Shown one piece after another: positions 7,180 through 10,020 of a DNA stretch of 10,020 nt. This DNA is from Candidatus Bathyarchaeota archaeon (GTDB taxonomy: Archaea > Thermoproteota > Bathyarchaeia > TCS64): NCBI GenBank assembly GCA_020697635.1, contig JAEHCT010000034.1, positions 1 through 10,020 of the forward strand, in the 5' to 3' direction. Made by a program: the position numbers and the translations under genes. Each line of letters opens with the position of its first letter. Position 1 is the first letter of the stretch. The notes under the pieces are model-generated. The model searched no databases and was not told the origin of the DNA. It saw nothing but the letters and a program-made list of their open reading frames with translations.

Positions 7180-8334
7180 TCAGGTATCCCCGCGCAGGGG
7201 TCTGGCGAACGCCTCTCTGCCGAACCTCCTGTATATCAGTATCACCGCGATTATGGTCGTGGCCACGCCGGCCACCGTGTAGAATATTAGGGGCGAGAAC
7301 AGGGTGATCGTTATCTCCGGTTTCATAAGGACATCGGTTGATTCCAGCACTATGAGCCGCATCCAGAACAGGAATATTAGGCCGACCACGTTCTCCCACA
7401 CCTTTATAGTCTTCCTTTCCTGGATGTAGTCCGACGCGGCGTCGCCGATGATTACCACGGCCAGCCCCAGTGAGATGAGGTCGGTCCCCCTGAGGAAGAA
7501 CGCACCGGCGAGGTCGGGTGCGTATGCCACCCAGAACGAGATGTCCCAGAACGGCTGCGCCGGCTCGGGGAGGAACTTCCAGGCGTAGACTATACCCTGA
7601 TAGGAACCGAGTACGCTGAGTATGAGCCCAAACCCCTGAGATATCAACGTTAGCCACCGCTCGGCCGGGGGCAGTCTGGGGCGTATCGCGGCGATCCTCA
7701 CGTCCAGCCCGAAGCCCTTGAGGAAGAGAACAACGCCTAGGACGAAGGCCACCATCATGCCGGCGTTCTCCACCTGGCCGCTGGCCATCAGGAACCCGAA
7801 CAGGACCATCAGCACCCCTGGGACCCCCAGGCTCACCTTGGAGTAGTAGGGGTCCTCGACCAGCATTCTCATGTACCGGAATATGACTGCCCACGTCTCC
7901 TCTATCCTCTTGCTGTGCTTCACCACTACGTGGTGGATGCTCGTGATGGGTATCCGGCTCTGGATGATGGGCACCAGCTCCTCGTCGGTGAAGCCGTCCG
8001 TCACCAGTATGACGCCTGTCGCGTCGAAGGCTTTGAGGACCTGGTTGAGCTCCTTCACCATCTTTCGGTCCGCCTCCACGCCTCCGAGGCTCGAGCCGCT
8101 TATCGTCGAGACCTCGAAGCCCTCCTCTGGGTACTGCTTCACCATCGTGTCGAAGAGCTTGACTGCGCCGAACATGGCGTTAGCGTCCGCCTCCTCTGGG
8201 TCCGAGATGGCCAGCGCCATCGCGGAGTGGAGGGTCTCGTCCCGTCCAATGATGGGGGTGGCTACGCCTCCCTTAGTGCCGATGTCGTCGTCCCCATCTA
8301 TGCAGACTATGAGGGTGCGCTCGGTGGACGCCAA
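7180..8334 (-). CDS. DUF373 family integral membrane protein
   Basis: The 384-aa product matches the archaeal DUF373 family, whose function is not known to me. Residues 1-165 form a soluble domain that opens with the family pattern TLIVCIDGDDDIG (Asp13, Asp15-17). It also contains an ISGSSLGGVEADRK segment (78-91) and VILVTDGFTDEE (108-119), which resembles an alpha/beta nucleotide- or metal-binding fold. From about 167 onward there are six or seven hydrophobic segments (about 167-185, 190-208, 229-251, 284-299, 313-331, 343-368, perhaps one near 264-282), then a basic C-terminus. The start is TTG at 8334: an in-frame TGA stands two codons upstream and the conserved core begins only a few residues in. 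It has its own promoter and precedes uppS by 32 nt, hinting at a link to polyprenyl lipid or envelope functions (inference). Confidence 0.88.
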   Translation of the reverse strand: MASTERTLIVCIDGDDDIGTKGGVATPIIGRDETLHSAMALAISDPEEADANAMFGAVKLFDTMVKQYPEEGFEVSTISGSSLGGVEADRKMVKELNQVLKAFDATGVILVTDGFTDEELVPIIQSRIPITSIHHVVVKHSKRIEETWAVIFRYMRMLVEDPYYSKVSLGVPGVLMVLFGFLMASGQVENAGMMVAFVLGVVLFLKGFGLDVRIAAIRPRLPPAERWLTLISQGFGLILSVLGSYQGIVYAWKFLPEPAQPFWDISFWVAYAPDLAGAFFLRGTDLISLGLAVVIIGDAASDYIQERKTIKVWENVVGLIFLFWMRLIVLESTDVLMKPEITITLFSPLIFYTVAGVATTIIAVILIYRRFGREAFARPLRGDT

Positions 8335-8365
8335 TCTTGGTCAGTCTAAAATGGGTTGTCGAGGA

Positions 8366-8375
8366 TAAATATTTA
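8366..8375 (-). promoter_or_regulatory. Palindromic TATA box for the DUF373 gene
   Basis: TAAATATTTA is a perfect palindrome in the 80-nt gap between tfb and the DUF373 gene. Its centre is about 36 nt upstream of the TTG start, predicting transcription from near 8344 with a leader of about 10 nt. Because it is symmetric, the flanking BRE decides direction, and only the - strand has a gene to serve. Confidence 0.55.
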
Positions 8376-8414
8376 GGGGTTTAAAGCAGGCTGTATAAAA
8401 TGGGGTGGGTGCGG

Positions 8415-9341
8415 CTAGATCTCTAGTTCCAGCGCTTTCTTCAGCCCCTTGTACCTGTTCCTTATGGTGACCTCCGTCACCCCGGCTGCGTCCGCTATCA
8501 TCTTCTGTGTCCGCTTCTCGTCGCACATGACGCAGGCTATGTATAGGGCCGCGGCTGCTAGGCCCATGGGGTCCTTCCCCGCGGTTGTCTTGAGTTCGGT
8601 GGCCCTGCGCAGGAGTTCCACGGCCGTCTGCTGGGTCCTCTCTCCGACCCCTACCTTTGCGGCGATCTTGGGGACCCTGAGCTGGGCCTCGGGCTTGGGC
8701 ATCTGTATCTCAAGCTCCCGTAGCATGAGCCTGTAGCACCTGGCTATGTCCTTCTTGTCGATCGGGCTCTGGGCCGATATCTCTCTGAGGGTGCGCGGCG
8801 TCTGGGTCATCCTGCACGCCGCGTAGAGGCTGGCGGCCGTTATGGCGCTTATGCTTCTGCCTCGGACGAGGCCCCTGTCCAGGGCCTTCCTGTATATCAC
8901 GGCGGCCTTCTCCTTGATGCTGGGGGGTATGTGGAGCTTGTCGCTGAGCCTGTCCAGCTCGGCCATGGCCTGGGCGAGGTTCCTGTCCACGCTGCTGTGG
9001 ACCCTGCTCCTTATCTGCCACTTCCTGAGCCTGAGCATCTGGAGCTTGGTGTCCATGGGTAACTTTCTGCCGAAGGCGTCTCTCCCGACTCTGCCTATCA
9101 TGGTGGTGAGTCCCTTGTCGTGGACCGCGAAGCTGAGGGGGACGCCGACCCTGCTCCTGCTGTTTTTCTCGGTGGGGGTGAAGGCCCTCCACTCGGGGCC
9201 CTCGTTCACCATGGTGTCCTTCATGACGAGCCCGCAGTCTCCGCAGATCAATTCTCCGGAGTCGGGGTCGTGGACTATGTTGGTGCTTCCGCACTCGGGG
9301 CAAACATCCTCGTTGTTGAGCATGTTTCCTTTCTTTCCCAT
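8415..9341 (-). CDS. tfb: Transcription initiation factor B (TFB)
   Basis: The 308-aa product is archaeal TFB, the TFIIB homologue that recognises BRE-TATA-TBP complexes and recruits RNA polymerase. Seen in order: an N-terminal zinc ribbon with CPEC (14-17) and CGDC (33-36); the B-reader/linker region GPEWRAFTPTEKNSRSR followed by GVPLSFAVHDKGL (about 48-78); two cyclin repeats (about 110-200 and 205-295), with the repeat hallmarks ASLYAACR and AALYIACV; and a C-terminal helix-turn-helix GVTEVTIRNRYKGLK (about 287-301) that contacts the BRE. Nothing is missing. The ATG at 9341 is the first possible start, since an in-frame TGA lies two codons upstream. A second ATG at codon 7 also precedes the zinc ribbon. 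It transcribes away from the tRNA-Gln gene. Many archaea carry several TFBs; this window cannot say which one this is. Confidence 0.97.
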   Translation of the reverse strand: MGKKGNMLNNEDVCPECGSTNIVHDPDSGELICGDCGLVMKDTMVNEGPEWRAFTPTEKNSRSRVGVPLSFAVHDKGLTTMIGRVGRDAFGRKLPMDTKLQMLRLRKWQIRSRVHSSVDRNLAQAMAELDRLSDKLHIPPSIKEKAAVIYRKALDRGLVRGRSISAITAASLYAACRMTQTPRTLREISAQSPIDKKDIARCYRLMLRELEIQMPKPEAQLRVPKIAAKVGVGERTQQTAVELLRRATELKTTAGKDPMGLAAAALYIACVMCDEKRTQKMIADAAGVTEVTIRNRYKGLKKALELEI

Positions 9342-9415
9342 ATCTCACACTCGTTGGGGTTTCCCTTCCCAGAATCCTCCTCTCGGGGGAGATTCAGAAA
9401 ACTGATCACTCGGGC
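9342..9415 (-). promoter_or_regulatory. tfb 5' leader with imperfect hairpin
   Basis: If transcription starts about 25 nt after the BRE/TATA at 9436-9454, tfb has an untranslated leader of about 75 nt. That is long compared with the short or leaderless messages predicted for its neighbours. Within it, 9373-9394 can fold into a stem of AATCTCC against GGA-GATT with one bulged G. A strong SD-like GGAGG (- strand, 9376-9380) sits about 35 nt before the ATG, with no small reading frame behind it. Leader-mediated control is a guess. Confidence 0.35.
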
Positions 9416-9435
9416 AAATTCAACGCGGATTAAAT

Positions 9436-9454
9436 GAATATTTAAGCTTTTCGG
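9436..9454 (-). promoter_or_regulatory. BRE and TATA box of tfb
   Basis: The - strand reads CCGAAAAGCTTAAATATTC: an A-rich BRE (CGAAAAGC) directly followed by TTAAATATT. This is close to the archaeal BRE/TATA consensus and is the best promoter in the window. It predicts a start near 9416. Confidence 0.65.
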
Positions 9455-9471
9455 TTTCATCTTTTCTTCTG

Positions 9472-9484
9472 AAGGTTATACCTT
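9472..9484. repeat. Inverted repeat followed by T-run upstream of the tfb promoter
   Basis: AAGGT TAT ACCTT is a perfect 5-bp inverted repeat, followed on the + strand by more T residues. It sits about 20 nt upstream of the tfb BRE and about 40 nt before the tRNA TATA box. It could be an operator for tfb or a weak + strand terminator. Its role is not known. Confidence 0.35.
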
Positions 9485-9524
9485 TTTTATCATGGTGGCT
9501 GGTGTGGTTTTCTTGTTGGTAGGG

Positions 9525-9532
9525 TTTATATC
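9525..9532 (+). promoter_or_regulatory. TATA box of tRNA-Gln
   Basis: TTTATATC is centred about 30 nt upstream of the mature tRNA 5' end at 9559. This predicts transcription from about 9553 and a 5' leader of a few nucleotides for RNase P to remove. Confidence 0.6.
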
Positions 9533-9558
9533 TTGTTTGGCTGGTATCTGTTGTTGCT

Positions 9559-9631
9559 AGCCCGGTCGTCTAGCGGTCAAGGATCGGGGCCTCTGGAGCC
9601 TCTGACGAGAGTTCGAATCTCTCCCGGGCTA
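9559..9631 (+). tRNA. tRNA-Gln, anticodon CTG
   Basis: A complete 73-nt cloverleaf can be drawn. The acceptor stem AGCCCGG (9559-9565) pairs perfectly with CCGGGCT (9624-9630), and the discriminator is A9631. The D stem GTCT/GGAT (9568-9571, 9581-9584) has two G-U pairs. The anticodon stem GGGGC/GCCTC (9586-9590, 9598-9602) has one G-U pair. The anticodon loop CTCTGGA places anticodon CTG at 9593-9595, reading CAG. The variable loop is TGAC. The T stem GAGAG/CTCTC (9607-9611, 9619-9623) encloses TTCGAAT. No intron is present and CCA is not encoded. A short T-run (TTTT, 9633-9636) follows and may terminate it. In most archaea such a tRNA is first charged with Glu and then amidated by GatDE. 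Confidence 0.96.
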
Positions 9632-9634
9632 CTT

Positions 9635-9653
9635 TTCAATTCTTCCGGGCTAC
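9635..9653 (+). repeat. Degenerate copy of the tRNA-Gln 3' end (att-like)
   Basis: TTCAATTCTTCCGGGCTAC aligns with the tRNA 3' part at 9612-9632 (T-loop, T stem, acceptor strand, discriminator and one following C) with two single-base gaps and about two mismatches. The last 12 bases match 11 of 12. It starts only 4 nt after the tRNA ends. Duplicated tRNA 3' ends commonly mark integration sites of archaeal mobile elements, but this copy is short and very close, so slippage duplication or chance remain possible. Confidence 0.45.
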
Positions 9654-9910
9654 CTGGAGATTACGAACGCTTCCTGAAGAGCTTCACACCACCAAAAAAA
9701 GGGGAACGCATCGAGAGATATCTCCACCGATGGTAGAGTTCGGTATTAATTCTTAGCAGGAAACCGACGAGAGTTCGATATGCATCTGATTCACACAGAA
9801 CGGTGCTATACATGAGCGCAGGAAATGCCCCCCATGATGCTATGCTTTTTGAAACATCCCTCATGCACGCAGCCCATATGCCTATATGCCCATCTCCTTA
9901 GGAGTTTAGC
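9654..9910. other. Region downstream of tRNA-Gln without a clear gene
   Basis: Apart from the possible integrase relic and the tRNA-like repeats, nothing here can be called a gene. The AT content is visibly higher than in the housekeeping block, and reading frames are short. Small repeats are present, for instance TATGCC twice near 9877-9890. The look is of eroded or intergenic DNA next to a tRNA integration hotspot. Confidence 0.4.
9735..9781 (+). repeat. Two direct repeats AGAGTTCGRTAT, one extending a tRNA T-arm copy
   Basis: AGAGTTCGGTAT at 9735-9746 and AGAGTTCGATAT at 9770-9781 differ at one base and begin 35 nt apart. The second lies within GACGAGAGTTCGA (9766-9778), an exact 13-nt match to the variable loop and T-arm of tRNA-Gln at 9604-9616. 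A 13-nt match this close is unlikely by chance. Whether these are decayed tRNA copies, attachment-site remnants or binding sites cannot be told here. Confidence 0.4.
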
Positions 9911-10020
9911 ATGAAATACGGCGTAATGGAAAGCTTCCGGATGCATCACTCACAGAAGGAGTATGGACTGAAGTCTGAGAGTGATAGAATATGGCTCTTT
10001 CCTAAGGCCAAGGAACTGGG
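9911..10020 (+). CDS. Start of an unrecognised gene (partial, runs off the window)
   Basis: An ATG at 9911 begins a frame that is open to the window end (36 codons). It starts MKYGVMESFRMHH and later reads ESDRIWLFPKAKELG. The composition, rich in Lys, Glu and aromatic residues, looks like real protein. GGAG at 9901-9904 lies 6 nt before the ATG and an in-frame TAG lies just upstream, which supports this start. I do not recognise the family. The GGAG is half of a CTCCT T AGGAG inverted repeat (9894-9904) that could hide the ribosome binding site in a hairpin. The gene would be on the accessory-looking side of the tRNA. Confidence 0.45.
   Translation, partial: MKYGVMESFRMHHSQKEYGLKSESDRIWLFPKAKEL

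Larger units (their letters stand above)
9559..9736 (+). pseudogene. Possible relic of a tRNA-overlapping integrase N-terminal fragment
   Basis: A reading frame runs unbroken through the tRNA and past it to a TAG at 9734-9736. Its non-tRNA part reads PGDYERFLKSF, then TPPKKGERIERYLHRW. The pattern DYERFL...IERYLHRW is reminiscent of the N-terminal core-binding helices of tyrosine recombinases. SSV-type integrases are known to have their att site inside int, so that integration leaves an int(N) fragment whose first codons are the tRNA 3' half. There is no catalytic domain and the frame stops after about 28 non-tRNA residues, so if real it is a broken remnant. The match is by eye only, and an accidental open frame is quite possible. 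Confidence 0.25.

Noticed and set aside
7148..7894. Upstream extension of the uppS frame (to about 513 codons)
   Set aside because: The extension lies within the DUF373 gene in another frame and reads as Gly/Arg/Pro-rich shadow. Cis-prenyltransferase homology begins only after 7147.
9275..9460. Small - strand frame upstream of and into tfb
   Set aside because: Its start codon lies upstream of the predicted tfb transcription start and most of it overlaps tfb in another frame, so it is unlikely to be translated.
9661..9864. - strand open frame of 67 codons opposite the tRNA-proximal region
   Set aside because: It has no ribosome binding site that I can see, no recognisable motif, and it covers the repeat-rich stretch. 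It is most likely chance.
1..10020. CRISPR arrays, insertion sequences, toxin-antitoxin or defence genes
   Set aside because: I looked for regularly spaced repeats, transposase motifs and small paired genes and saw none. The housekeeping block is ordinary archaeal core genome.

Overview
The window is archaeal chromosome, GC-rich in its genes with AT-rich promoters. The evidence is a transcription factor B gene, BRE/TATA-type promoters, a tRNA-Gln without an encoded CCA end, a DUF373 membrane protein (a family I associate with archaea) and an archaeal-style SMC-ScpA-ScpB condensin set. A euryarchaeon, perhaps in the Thermoplasmata/Methanomassiliicoccales direction, fits the gene set, but that placement is inference. 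A HypE gene implies that the cell makes a [NiFe]-hydrogenase.

Layout, left to right. Positions 1-55 hold the last codons of an unidentified + strand gene. hypE (209-1231, +) follows behind its own TATA box and ribosome binding site. It runs convergently into scpB and overlaps it by 72 nt. From there to 9341 everything is on the - strand. In transcription order the genes are tfb (9341-8415), a DUF373 membrane protein (8334-7180), a cis-prenyltransferase of the UppS family (7147-6353), then after a 305-nt gap smc (6047-2493), scpA (2496-1837) and scpB (1840-1160). smc-scpA-scpB is a tightly coupled operon: both junctions are 4-nt overlaps in which a TTG start shares bases with a TGA stop (TTGA). 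DUF373 and uppS are 32 nt apart. tfb has its own BRE/TATA promoter and a leader of roughly 75 nt.

A tRNA-Gln(CTG) gene lies at 9559-9631 (+) behind a good TATA box. The last ~390 bases look different from the housekeeping block. They hold a degenerate copy of the tRNA 3' end, a second exact 13-nt copy of the tRNA T-arm, a short reading frame that runs through the tRNA and may be a relic of a tRNA-overlapping integrase N-terminal fragment, and the start of an unrecognised gene cut by the window edge. This is the most likely place for accessory DNA.

Together the genes cover chromosome condensation and segregation (Smc/ScpA/ScpB), transcription initiation (TFB), polyprenyl lipid carrier synthesis (UppS, with a membrane protein of unknown role) and hydrogenase maturation (HypE). 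I did not find a clearly new multi-gene system. The points most worth following up are the tRNA-proximal repeats, the convergent hypE/scpB overlap, the repeated TTGA coupling and the DUF373-uppS pair.
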